Assembly: GCA_947579605.1 (NCBI GenBank)
Contig: OX388327.1
Span: 8,729,122-8,793,121 of the forward strand
DNA length: 64,000 nucleotides
DNA from: Athripsodes cinereus
Taxonomy: Eukaryota > Arthropoda > Insecta > Trichoptera > Leptoceridae
Direction: 5' to 3'
The translations under genes were made by a program, and so were the position numbers. A model generated the notes under the pieces. That model was not told the DNA's origin and made no database searches. It saw only the letters and a program-made list of their open reading frames with translations. Shown here in pieces: positions 25,971 through 37,462 of this stretch (the stretch's first letter is position 1; every line of letters starts with the position of its first letter).

Positions 25971-26387
25971 ATGTTACTAAGTTACTATGTATGTGATATA
26001 GGTCCCCCTTCCTTCCCATCCTTTTTCAATAATTAATTTGTTAATATTGTGCTTTTAAATTGTTCAGAGTTTAGATACTTTAATTGGTGTTTAATTTTTT
26101 TTGTCAAGCTTGCGTCATGAATAATATTTAACTTGTCTTGCTTAATATTTAACTGAATTATTGTATTATTCATTGTCGAAGCTGTGGTGTCTATTAAAAT
26201 AAATAAATAGAAAAAGGGTGCGGTAAGGGTCAATAAGTTGGGATAGTGACAGGAAGAAGACATACCTACTGAGTATAATGTACTCTAGTTTGAAAAGATT
26301 CGATGAGTATTAGTGATTTAAAATGTTACTATTTGTTATGTACCTAATTTGAAACAAGTGTTTCTTTCTACTATTGATTATTAATTC

Positions 26388-26426
26388 GCAGGGAGACGTC
26401 TTTCGACTTATAAGGTCATTATCAAT
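26388..26426 (-). ncRNA. Degenerate hammerhead-like relic (stem III GACGTC)
   Basis: Minus strand: TTGATAATG (two changes from the CTGATGATG seen in good copies), a stem II-like ACCTTATAAGT hairpin, GAAA, GACGTC, TC. Probably not catalytic. Confidence 0.4.
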
Positions 26427-26434
26427 TACTGTGA

Positions 26435-26492
26435 AAGGTGTATAAGGTTGTATTTGGGTTTATAACAAAAACCCAAATATATCTTTAAAAAA
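26435..26492 (+). mobile_element. SINE 3' fragment
   Basis: The 3' body of the same SINE (GTGAAAGGTGTATAAGG, then TTTGGGTTTATAAC) with an A-rich tail at 26483-26491. It directly abuts a hammerhead-like relic at 26388-26426. Confidence 0.65.
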
Positions 26493-26865
26493 AAATACAT
26501 AAGTATGGAATTCTACTACGTGTGAACCGACACAATTAGTAAGTTACTATTTGTTTTAAAACCAAATCTAACACTTGGAATAGTAGTTAGCCGTTATTTG
26601 TGAGTCCGGCTGTTAAAAAAGTTACAACTTATGACTTTATTTGAAGTTGTATGTTTTTTTTTTATTTAATGAAAATAATACATTGAAGAAATAATTTAAT
26701 GAAAATAATACACTGAATCATAGGTACATCTTATGATAATGAGTCACGCCAAATCTAAAAGATTTGTCGGCGTGTTCTCTTATAACATACTATATACATA
26801 TATTAACCTAATACGACATTAACCTAAATACAAAAATAATTATTAATTATATATAAATCCACACT

Positions 26866-27186
26866 TTACTGTATTAACCATTCCTTGACTAATTTTTTTG
26901 CAATATTTTTAATCTTGCATTTCTTAATAGATACCGGCATCATATTAAGTATTTTTGGCACGTTATATTCAAATGTTCTTTTTCCGTATTTATTATTGAA
27001 TTTAGGGACTACATATCCTTCATTAAATTTAAATCTTGTGTGATGCATGTGTCGAGGTTTTTCTTTATATTCGGTTTTTGAAAACTGGTCAAGGACAACT
27101 CTCTGCCGAAACAAGCCTTTAGCAGATAATACATTCAACCTTTTGAAATACAGAGAAATATTATTTCGCGTCGCGTTTGAAGACAA
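26866..27186 (-). mobile_element. LINE reverse transcriptase C-terminal fragment
   Basis: A 106-codon minus-strand frame has HHTRFKFNEGYVVP, YGKRTFEYNVPKILNMMP and KKLVKEWLIQ, typical of the tail of jockey/CR1-like polyproteins. The rest of the element is absent. Confidence 0.6.
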
Positions 27187-27992
27187 ATTTCAGTATGAAA
27201 AATAATTACTGGAATAAAAAATTGTTGAACTTACCAAAGTCGTCTAGCACTTGAATATCCTACGATTCATATATTGTTTCTAGCAATCAATAAACTCAAT
27301 ATTATAGAAAATTATATTACAGAGATTCCACCTTATTATATTCAAGAAGCAGCCAGTGATACTATGTTATACCATGCAGCAGGTACAAGGAACTAGTCCT
27401 CGCAAGATCACATCACACACTAAACATAACAAAACAATCTAAACACTAAACTGATGATACTTGCTGGAAAAATAATAATATTCCAAATCAAATTAAATAC
27501 ACGTTTGTTTTCGTTGTTTACAATTATATTTTTCTTATAACTTTAAATAAAAACAAGAATAACACATAATTATTTAAATTCCCATGGCCACATCCGTCGC
27601 ACCGACGCGACTGCCAGTTTTTGACTAACTTTAATTGGGATCATTGTCATTAACATTTCTAGTTCTGTAGGTTCTTCTGTTATGTACTCACTTACCTATA
27701 CATGTCCATACTAGAAATTTCTTCCATAGTGCATATAGATAGGGTCCAAGCTATCATCGCTCTTCAGTGATATGAACTTCTTATAATGTGAGCGGGATGT
27801 TAGCTCAGTAATCAGTGGGTATTTAAATTCCATTTGTATAAACTATCTAATACATTCCTATACTATTTCATAGAAGATAAGGATACTAGAATATTCTTTC
27901 TTTCTATTTACATTTTTTAATATACATAAACTGGTGCTTATCAATAATTCATCAACATTATCCTACAGACATTTTTACTTTAGACACTAGAC

Positions 27993-28174
27993 CAGTGTTT
28001 CACAACCTTCTTCGTGCCATGCCCCATCGTAGTCTTTTAAAAATTCATTTGCCCCACCGGCCTTTTTTAATTAAGCAGTTGGTAAATTTTCAATAATATG
28101 TGGAAGCACGGTGCCCCATCTCTGAGGCGTGATGCCCCACCGGTGGGGCGTACACCCCACCTTGGGAAACACTG
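27993..28174. mobile_element. Short hAT-type MITE (182 bp)
   Basis: Inverted ends CAGTGTTTCACAA and CAGTGTTTCCCAA with GC-rich subterminal GCCCCAC repeats. A target duplication is not clear. Confidence 0.6.
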
Positions 28175-28659
28175 CACAATTCATTATAATTCTGATAAGA
28201 AGACAGTGACAATTTAATTATTATAATTATTTGTGCATTCTTGACAGCTATTTTGTCCTACTAATAAATCCTTGAATATTAACGTGTGTATATTTTTCAC
28301 ATCTCCGAGACACAACACTGTGTAAACAAACATTAGTAGAATTTTTTACCGTAGAAACATTAGTACTGTATTAGATAATGGTATAACAAGAAACACTAGG
28401 TATTATAAACAAAATAAACTGAAGAATGTGTGATGCATTGCACCACTTTTATCAGCTGTAGAATAAATTATTTTTAACGCTATTAAGTGCCATCTATTGT
28501 AATGTGTCGAAAGCATTTTGTATTGTTATTAAAAAAGTTCTGCAGATGGCATTTTTGGCTTACAAAATAATAATAAACTACACAGTCTGCCTAAATTATA
28601 TTATTTATTAAAAATTATGCATCAAAAACATCAACAATAATGAGTGAGATGAATCGGCG

Positions 28660-28960
28660 TGCATGTATGAGAAACTGGTTGAATGTAAAGGAAGCGAAAG
28701 AAGTATGTAAGGATAGCTCCACATGGCGTTCAGAGGCCTGAGTCAACAACAGCGTTCGGGTGCAGACGATGGTGCGCCAAAGTGTTAATTTTCGTAACTA
28801 TTGTGTATCTTAGCAACGAAATTGACACTTGCTTGCAACATCGTCTGCACCCGAACGCTAACGGAGCGGGAACGTGAGACGAAAGTGTGTTGTTTACTCA
28901 GGCCTCTGTTCTCTCTGCGTACCCCACCTAGGACACGGCGTGAGGATACAGTATAGTGTA
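28660..28960 (+). mobile_element. LINE 3' tail split by a MITE
   Basis: Left part to about 28730 (GAAGCGAAAGAAGTATGTAA, TGGCGTTC) and right part from 28909 (TTCTCTCTGCGTACCCCACC) are consecutive in the family seen at 54900-55344; the 178-bp MITE lies between. Confidence 0.6.
28731..28908. mobile_element. Palindromic MITE (178 bp) inserted in a LINE fragment
   Basis: Outer ends CAGAGGCCTGAGT are inverted. An inner pair of 21-bp perfect inverted repeats (AGCGTTCGGGTGCAGACGAT...) lies at 28751-28771 and 28839-28859, suggesting one element within another. LINE tail sequence continues on both sides. Confidence 0.65.
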
Positions 28961-29337
28961 AAATATCAACTTGTATCAAACATTACATTTTGTGAACAAA
29001 TGGGCTTCAAATGCATCATTTCGAGTTTAATTTATTTGATAAATTTTTCATTAACTTTTGGTTCCTCACTCGGTACTCAATAATAATAAGAGATTGTGGG
29101 GCAATGTTTAATGTAGGTATTATTATTGGTTACCCCACTTGTGTGAGATGCATTTTTACATTAATCACATAATGTTACATATTTTTCTCACAGCTTACGA
29201 AATAACGATCCCGAAAATTTTAAATTTCTTTAATTTTGCAATAAATGATCTTTCTTATGACAGGTTTTTGAAAATATATCTTATAGTAAATGATTTTAAG
29301 TTTTTAATCATCTTCATATTTGAGTGATTAAAAATGC

Positions 29338-29750
29338 AATGGGGAACATGCATGTGTGAGGAATATGAATAAATGTTATCAATTCATATTAATAAATATA
29401 CGCTGATCACGAATATCCTAATAAGAAACCATAAAATAATTCTTTTCACTCATTATTTTCATTTTAAAAATCCATATTTTCTGTTATTGAATTAGTCCGG
29501 TGTGACGTCGCTAGGCGCTATTTTGTATTGCCACACATTTCACTCTTAGTACTGTTTGTAGCGCCTGATATTGTCAAACACTGCTCCGCCACGAGTGGAC
29601 CTTTTTGCGGCGAAGTGTGAAAATTGCTTTTTTAAATGGTGATAAAAACCTTAAAAATGCACATTTAAAAATATAAAAAGTACCATAATTTTTCTAATTT
29701 TCTGTACTATTTTTTGGGTTAAAAATTTTTTTTTGTGAAAGTTCCCCATT
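29338..29750 (+). mobile_element. 413-bp interspersed element, copy 1
   Basis: The ends are inverted AATGGGGAAC. The core is GC-rich (CCGCCACGAGTGGACC) and the flanks AT-rich. The same 413-bp length recurs in reverse at 57770-58182 with only scattered differences. No ORF. Confidence 0.85.
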
Positions 29751-30000
29751 AAATACCTTGTATTTTAGAAATTCGGTCATGTACAAGAGTATCAAAAATT
29801 AGTACTTGATTGATTTCTAAACAAGAATGCTTGTCCTACACGTAACAATATCAAGGTAACCTAGTAAAGTTTGGAATATTAAATAAATATAAAATGCATT
29901 ATATTATAAAATAATAATTTTAATGGTTCACGCAACATTTTTTAAATATTTGAACAAACACTTTTTTTCAAGGAACTCAGGTACAATATTAGGCATAGAT

Positions 30001-32446
30001 TTATAGTTCATCTTTATCCTTTCCTCGCCAATCTTCCTTGATCATATCTGCTCCCTTTTCTCCAATCATGATTGTCGGAGCATTTGTATTACCCCTCACA
30101 ATGTCAGGCATAATACTGGCATCTATCACTCTTAACCCTTTGATTCCATGTACTCTCAGTCTTGGGTCTACGACCGATGATCCATCATTCTTTGGTCCCA
30201 TCCTGGCTGTACCACATTGATGGTATAATGTGTTTGTCATTTGTCTCAGCATACATTTCCAGTATTCATCTGTTTTAAATTCGTAAGTACAGTCTTTTAA
30301 TTTGATATCTTTAATTTTTAGTCCAGCATTTTTAAACGTATTCGTTTGTTCTAGTCCTTCAATAAACCTTATTCCTCTTAACATTGTCTCCATATCTTCC
30401 TTTTCTTTGTAATAATCCATAAAAATTAAAGGATCTGCTGATGGATCTGAATTTTTCAGTTCGATTCTTCCCGTTGTTTTTGGTTTAAGTAATGTTGGAA
30501 CGAAATTTATTAATTCATGTTCTCTATTTAATTCTAAAATCTTTTTTGCTGCTTCATCGTCGTACATCATTCCCTTAAGCAAGTTCAATATGGCTAATGT
30601 CTCGTTTTGTGGTTCATGTGTATGATGGAATTGGATGTCAGGTATAGGATTATCTTCATCAGCAGTGTTAATAAATCCCATCAGATTTGTTAATCCTATT
30701 GTTGCTAACGGACCACTTCGTTGAAGTAAATACTGAAGAAGTATTTGTGCCCTTGATTCATCTGATAACACACCAAAACCTGATTCCGGAGTCATTGTCA
30801 CGGAAAATACTGCGTGGTCTTGCAAATTTTTACCTACAGGAAGGTCTGCTATTATTGGTTCAATTCCTATATTTTTAAGATGTTCCTGTGGGCCAACACC
30901 AGAAAGCATTAAAATTTGTGGAGAATTAACTGCTCCTGCCGAGAGAATAACTTCTTTCCTCACTTTTATTTCTCGTCCATTGTTTCCAATTTTAATTAGA
31001 ACTCCTGTTGCTTGTTTTGTACTTTTATCTATTACAACTTTAGTCACATGTGCATTTCTCACAACGTGTAAATGATCTCCCAACTGTCCTTCGATATTAG
31101 TTAGATATGCTTTAGCAACACTCAATCTTTGTCCTCCTTTGATAGTTCCATAAGCTTCCCCTATACCTTGTTGTGCTTCTTGATTTATATGTTCCATAAT
31201 TTTTAGTTTCTTTTCTCTCCAAGCTTGCGTGATCACGTCTGTCCATGGTAAAAACCCTTTAAAAGATTCTACATTCAGTAGCCCATCTGTACCGTATTCT
31301 TTTGATATGTTTTCGTAATTTTCTACGGGCTGTAGATTTTCAATTTTTTTGAAATATTTCATTACTGATTCATATCCCCATCCTATATTTCCCTTCGCTT
31401 CCCAGTCATCGTAATCCTGTTTATTTCCTCTTACATAGAGCATATAATTTATTGCACTGGATCCTCCTAAACATTTACCTCTAGGAATGTGGCATTTGTT
31501 GTCGATCATTGCTTGACAGCTGTCAGGACTTGACTCAGCTTTCAACCCCCAGTTTATTCTTGACATTTGTGTAGCAAATGCCAAAGCAGGAATCTATAAT
31601 TAAGAACACAATTACTTTAAAATTAAAATAAAATTCGGAAGACGTGAAAAATATATTGGAGGTTTTGATATGAAAGATGGCTGACGTCTTCTGGTATAGA
31701 AAAATTTACTGTTTTTATTAGAAATTATGTATATCATGCTGCGATGATTTACCTCAGATTCTGGAGTTGGATTTCCCCCGGCTTCCAAAAGAAGTACTTT
31801 CCATCTTTCCTCAGCCAATCTCCTGGCTACGACTGATCCGGCAGACCCAGCTCCCACTACTATGAAATCATATTCTGGGGAATCTAGAAAAAATATAAAA
31901 TTTAATTTTAGTTTTTGACTGAAACAAAGATTCGTCAAATGTTCATGACAAAATGAGAAAAATAAGAAAGTAATGATGCAGTTTTTCTTCCAGTTGTGAA
32001 TTTTAGTGCATTGATTAATGTTTCAAATGCCATGTTTTATATTTAATCCAACCATTCTCTGCGTGGTACTAGTAAGGTTAATTCAGCAATGAATAATGCT
32101 AATTATCCTTAATGTTTTAATCTTTACTGCCACACAGATAACAACTTGTATCTTTATTAAATGCAGTTTACCTGTTGGCTACCCACTTGTGGGATATGTC
32201 GAGACTATAAAGATAGAGATTTAAAAAGTAAGAGCAAATTCTAACATTCGAAGTGCTAAAAATACACATGTTTAAGTTTGATTTCTTACTGTCATTTATA
32301 AGTGTGGACCCTTGATCCTTAGGCCAAATATTTGGGTCATAAATGCCGCAGTAGGAAGTTAGGAGTAATTGGACCATGGTTCCCAGAACCATTTCCGCTT
32401 GTCCACCCACAGCCCAGGGGCATACTCCGCCTAGAACTGTAGCCAT
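30001..32446 (-). CDS. GMC-3: FAD-dependent GMC oxidoreductase, glucose dehydrogenase-like (626 aa), KDEL C-terminus
   Basis: Exons 32290-32446, 31753-31883 and 30001-31593 have introns of 406 and 159 bp. The first exon ([17 protein letters not shown]...) carries the hydrophobic segment. The FAD loop GAGSAG is at about 63-68, signature 1 is [12 protein letters not shown] and signature 2 is [15 protein letters not shown]. His is about 554 in [10 protein letters not shown], where the usual Pro after His is Gln; Asn is about 598 in GNTNAP. The protein ends in DKDEL, an exact KDEL ER-retrieval signal. The in-frame TGA two codons before the ATG and the acceptor at 32457/32458 fix the start and imply a 5' non-coding exon. 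The C-terminal 60 or so residues are almost identical to GMC-2 while the rest differs widely, which fits gene conversion. The substrate is unknown. Confidence 0.94.
32083..32206 (+). repeat. Partial copy of the abundant short repeat, GMC-3 intron 1
   Basis: Runs from TTCAGCAATGAATAATGC to GGGATATGTCGAG; the family body is recognisable but decayed. Confidence 0.5.
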
Positions 32447-32983
32447 GATTCAGTGGCCTGAAAAGTAAAAATTTAAGAACTGTAAACAACAATTTCAATG
32501 TATTTTAAACAATTTAGATTGGTTCTCGTCTCTTCCCTTGCGGGGTAGGTAGAAAGGATCGAGCACCACTTACTCCTATCCTTGCACCCACTTTGCTTCT
32601 ATCGCTATCATACAATCCCTCAAATATGCCCTCGTGTAGTATGGATATTTCTTTCATGATTGTATCCAATATTCTAGTTTTATTCTATCAGCACTTCACA
32701 TAAGTGACGTCAGCACTTCACATAAGTGACGTATCCAGTGGTCTAACTGTATGTTATAAACAAACAGATCATCCTTCCACTCCATAATAAATATTTTAGA
32801 CATTCAGAATGGGTGTCAAACATAATATTAATTGAAAAATTTGAATATCTCATTCGTGATATCTTACTAATACGCGTTTCTTCAGGGTACTTGAAAAAAT
32901 GCAGATTAGTGTGGAAGGTCTATTCTTTGCCGGGACTCCATAATAATAATATATCCTTGTATGTTTTTGTAAATTATTACCCC

Positions 32984-33168
32984 CGAGGAATTCCCAGTAA
33001 AGAATAAGTGTACCACTCTTTTCTGTAAGTTTTCGATTTTAACTATGAGGCATGCCACCCATCTTGAATGTCTCATTGTGTGTTAGCACGGAGAGGAAAA
33101 TCCGCATGTTTGTTACGTGCAGTTTGTCCATTAGCCACCTCTCTGTTGGAAAATTCCGTGATGGTTAT
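32984..33168 (+). repeat. Near-full copy of the abundant short repeat
   Basis: Contains GAATTCCCAGTAAAGAA, TTTTCTGTAAGTTTTCGA, GAGGCATGCCACCCATC and TTCCGTGATGGTTATG. Confidence 0.6.
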
Positions 33169-33497
33169 GAATGAATGAAAAAAATTGTAACCTTTTTTTC
33201 TGAATTATCATATTATATTCGAGTGATTATATTTTTTATTCCTACTCCAGAAATACTTATACTTAAAAATATTTTTAATTCTTGTTATTCGATAATCCGT
33301 GTTTTTTTAATACTCGATCAAAGTGCAATATCGAACCTTGAGGAAAGTAAAAATATTATTGATGTTTGTGTAAATTTATATGAAAAAAACTAATCAATAT
33401 TTAAAAGATTAAGTGTATAAAATATGTATGGATCATCAAATAAAATAAAATAAATATTTATTATTTTTGTTTTGTGTTACTGTTGAGTAAGAATAAC

Positions 33498-33540
33498 GCA
33501 CGACCGGTTTCGCGGACTCCGAGTTCGCATCATCAGGTGC
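33498..33540 (-). ncRNA. Hammerhead ribozyme motif (type I arrangement, stem III CCGG)
   Basis: Read on the minus strand: stem I strand GCAC, core CTGATGA, an imperfect stem II hairpin, core GAAA, the palindrome CCGG, UC (cleavage expected after C, between 33502 and 33501), then stem I strand GTGC. All invariant hammerhead core positions are present. The four-base palindromic stem III would work best as a dimer, as described for Penelope-like elements and retrozymes. It lies between GMC-3 and GMC-4. Confidence 0.75.
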
Positions 33541-33720
33541 TGATCTATACTGAATGAAACAAAAACAAATATAAAGTTCGCACTCTTTTAGCAACCATAG
33601 TTTAAAATTATTACATACACACACATACCGACCAACTTTGACAGCTACATTGGTAAATTTACCAACAATTTGTTTGCGAAAAGTTAATATTATAGATTCG
33701 TACCTACTAATGAATCGTTT

Positions 33721-33806
33721 GTACTATCTCTGGTCCTAATCTGATAGTACATACTAACGAATGTACTATCTCTGGTCCTAATCTGATAGTACATACCAAT
33801 GATTCG
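33721..33806. repeat. 42-bp tandem duplication of a hairpin unit
   Basis: GTACTATCTCTGGTCC recurs at 33721 and 33763. Each unit folds on itself (GTACTATC with GATAGTAC). Confidence 0.75.
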
Positions 33807-33842
33807 TTGTGAAATTTCGTTAGTATTTTTCTCAGTGTACGT

Positions 33843-34121
33843 TTAAGAACTGAATGCCTTATAATTTATTGCCACGCAGAGGACAACATACATGTTGATC
33901 ACATGCTAACAGTCTACAAGCTTTTTCACGTGTGGGAGATGCCGTGGTAATATATGTCACTTTTGATATTGTTATTTCACTTTAAACTCAGCAATGAGGT
34001 AAGCCATCCTTTCTTAATGTGTTACTTGTTTATTGGCATGAGAAGCCAGCCTGTATGTTTATTACTTGCTGTTAGTCCTCTGTCTACATCATTTGTGGAT
34101 TATGTCGTGATGGTATAGATT
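33843..34121 (+). repeat. Two successive partial copies of the abundant short repeat
   Basis: Two decayed 3' parts, one ending GATGCCGTGGTAATAT (about 33955) and the next running from AACTCAGCAATGAGG to TGTCGTGATGGTATAG. Confidence 0.5.
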
Positions 34122-34299
34122 GGTAGATTTTTATATTTACATATTCAGGACTTACGCTCTTTACAAGTTAATCAGAACTGTACTAACTCCAAATTTACCA
34201 TTTTGGAGATATTGATGCAAATGTAGACACAGTAGGTAATACATTGTATCTAGTAGTGATTTTACGAATGTGTGATTTTGAATATTCGCGAACGCGAAT

Positions 34300-34460
34300 A
34301 TTATTATTATTACTGACAATAAGACGATTCTTACAAGGATCATTACAACTAAAAGCCAATGCGATCCCAGAAGAAAACCTTAAACTATATCCAAACGATA
34401 ACACAACTAAAATATATGCTCGATTTTTCTTATAAATTCTGCATACGTCACGTTAAAGAT
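34300..34460 (+). repeat. Unclassified interspersed repeat, copy 1
   Basis: From TTATTATTATTACTGACAAT through GTCACGTTAAAGAT; a second copy is at 63309-63470. Confidence 0.7.
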
Positions 34461-35403
34461 TTCAACTTCTCCAGCCAGACCATTAAACATTTGAATAGCT
34501 CTTCCCACTGGGGAGTTTGCCAACATGTTTGTTCTGCTTTGAGGCTGTTAAAAAAATCGTGATGTCGAGAACGTCCATATGCATCGGGAACATACCTTTA
34601 TATTGAAATTTTCCAGTATTATTGGATTAAATATGATACGGTTGAGAAGTTTGAAAAGGTGACGAGCACAGAATACATCTCGGCCATTTTAGAGTAAGCA
34701 TAGTTCTGATCTCTCAGGACGAATATACGAACCAAAAAGAAAACAATAACGAGTTTTAATTTCGTCTTCCCTGCAGGTGTCGTCTTTTCCTTGCCAATAA
34801 AAACAATTACACATTCAGTATGGATGGCTAACCTCATTGCTGAATTCAAGATGTCGAATGTCTTATTCGTGATATTATACAAACACCTGCTTTTTACTAG
34901 ACATTCTCAGAAAACTTACAAAAAAGTGTGGGAAACTTACTATCCAATTCCTGGCCAGGGCAAAATAATGAATGACCTTTTTTAAATTGTCCTGGGTCTG
35001 GGTGTTACATGTATACAATTATATGTTATGTGCATTGTATATGTTATGTATATGTATCGTCGTGTTAGTACCCATAATACAAGATTCATATCTTAATTTC
35101 GTAACCATATTCGTAATTTCTTAGCCATAATACAAGATTCATATCTTAATTTCGGACTAACTCGATCTGCGTGAATTGTGTATGAACAGAAAAAAACTAT
35201 ATAATTGCCTGACGATTCCAAGTGCCAAATCAATGGCCTACGGATGATAAGAGGGAATAAAGAATAAAGAATATGCATGTTATTTTTATTTAAAAAAAAA
35301 AAAAAATATTATTTGTCGAAGGGTCTACCTTATATTCATTCACTGTGTCGGTGTTAAGATAGTAGGATTCCACAGCGAATAAATAAAACAAATGTTTCAT
35401 TAT

Positions 35404-35516
35404 ACTATTTGATTTATACGACGAGAGAGACGTCCTTCGTCTTGTTTACCGACATTGTCAATCTCAATGTCTTAACAAGACGAAAGACGTCCCTCTCGTC
35501 AAATAAATCAAATAGT
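35404..35516. repeat. Palindrome with degenerate hammerhead-like arms (stem III GACGTC)
   Basis: Inverted arms share TTTGATTTAT, GACGAGAG and GACGTC. Each arm keeps GAAA or GAAG, the palindrome GACGTC and, in the right arm, a stem II (GTCTT...AAGAC). The CTGATGA core is lost (TTGACAATG in the left arm). Confidence 0.5.
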
Positions 35517-35984
35517 AGAATAAAACATTTGTTTTGTCTACGTTCTACTACTTAAGAATCACAAATGTGATTATCATTCTTTCAACACAGTTTGTGTAAA
35601 AAAGTGTGATATTTTGTACTCACCGGTATGTTTAAATTTAGAATAGTTAATATTACAATTTAATATTACACTACACTTTGTCTCAATGCAATGCTGTGTA
35701 TGATATCGAAGATAATGATATACTGAATTCTAAACTCCACTAACTAAAATAGATATGTATATATGTATTGTCGGTAATTCTATGTACGTATCCACAGGTA
35801 AATAATAATTATAGATATACATAATATGATAATGTGGTACATATCATTTATTGATAAAATGATAAACTACATGTATTAATTCATTCATACTAACACAGCA
35901 TATCCCGCAAGGGACTAGCCAGTGAATAATTATTGCATGTAATAAATAAATATCTGAAAATAGAAGGATATGCGACACGGAGGA

Positions 35985-36215
35985 CATATTGAAATGGAGT
36001 ATGAAGAGGAGACGATTCTGGAGAGACCATGTGGATAGAATGGCTGAAAACAGTATCGCTCACATTACTGCAAAAAAGACACCGGCTGGCTCACGTTCAC
36101 GAGGAAGACCACCAAAAAGATGGAAGGATAGCTGATCCTCAGTGTCACAAAAGGGAATCACTTCCGAAACAACAGATCAATGATCTATCACACGAGGAAG
36201 AAGAATAAATAAACA
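35985..36215 (+). mobile_element. LINE 3' fragment
   Basis: RRRFWRDHVDRMAEN, SRGRPPKRWKDS then a stop: a LINE ORF2 tail, with an A-rich end at 36205-36215. Confidence 0.6.
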
Positions 36216-36592
36216 TGATGTGTCATGAGTAAAACATTGTGACAATCATGATGTGTGTTGTATCTTATTGCTGAATTTACATTTCAAATATCCCGCAGAG
36301 AATAATTATTGTTAAACAAATTATAAAACATGTCTTTCAATGTACTGAAATCAGTGGTAACGTGGGGTGTAGTTGTGAGAAAAACTTGTTACTTGATTAT
36401 TTTCCTTCGTTTTGTCGTGGATGTTTGACGAGTCTTAATTTCAATAAAAATTATTTTTTTTAAAGATATTTAGAAAGCATTCTATTTACATGTGAGGTTT
36501 TTTATAGTTTATATTTTATCGGTGGTAACTTATTGAAAATTCATTTTTACTTATATCCAAATGTTTTTAATTTCACAATTTAACTTATATAT

Positions 36593-36692
36593 TTGGCAGA
36601 GGTCTTTCGGAATTAGTTCATAATCAGTGCCATTAGACTTTCTGAGTGCATAGCACTGATAATGGACTAGTTCTGAAGGACCTCTGCCAAAT
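36593..36692. repeat. Palindrome with two degenerate hammerhead-like arms
   Basis: Inverted arms begin ATTTGGCAGAGGTC. Each arm has CTGATAA or CTGATTA, a short stem II and GAAG or GAAA in hammerhead order, with GCA and TGC able to pair as stem I. Core changes make cleavage unlikely. Confidence 0.45.
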
Positions 36693-37462
36693 TTATATTG
36701 TGACAGTAACAGTGCTTAGTTAAAATCATTTTAAGTGAAGTTTTTTCTTTGCCTGAGACTCCACTGAGAATTCATAAATAATAAACATAGGATTACTCAT
36801 TGTGACTAATATTTTTCTTATTAATTCGAAACACCCATACTTTGATTGTATGGTCCGATTTCATATTTGAACTGATTTTTTATGAAACATAGAAATATAA
36901 AAACTTATAAAGAAAGTTAAGGTGATTTGGGAATGTAGAAAAAATTAATTGGGACAGAGTTACAAAAAATTTATAGAACTATTTGTATTTAAATCATACC
37001 TATATTATTATAAGTTTACTTCTATCCAGATTTATTGTCTTTTTTAATATTTTGATACTGTTGTAAACTAAATATTAAAAACTGAACTGATGTACATAAC
37101 TGAATTTATCTTAATCTCTTTATCATATTAACTACCACCTTAAATTTCAAATAAACTTGATGTGTGTTTTTCTTGTTATCATCAGGAGATTACTTTTTAT
37201 TGGTATTTTACACAGTCTTATCTATAAGTGCAGTTAATGTTTTAAATTTCTAGAAATCTAATAATAAAATTATCGTAATTGATTAATAACGGCATCTATG
37301 GAAATAATTCACAATTATTGTGAAAAAAAATAATTAAGTACCGATGTTCAATTTGTATATCTTTTATTTTCATAAATATATCATTCAATCGACTTTCAAT
37401 ATAGCATTCAAGCATCAAACGATCCACTACCTAAGAATATACGAAGTAAACATTGATAAACT

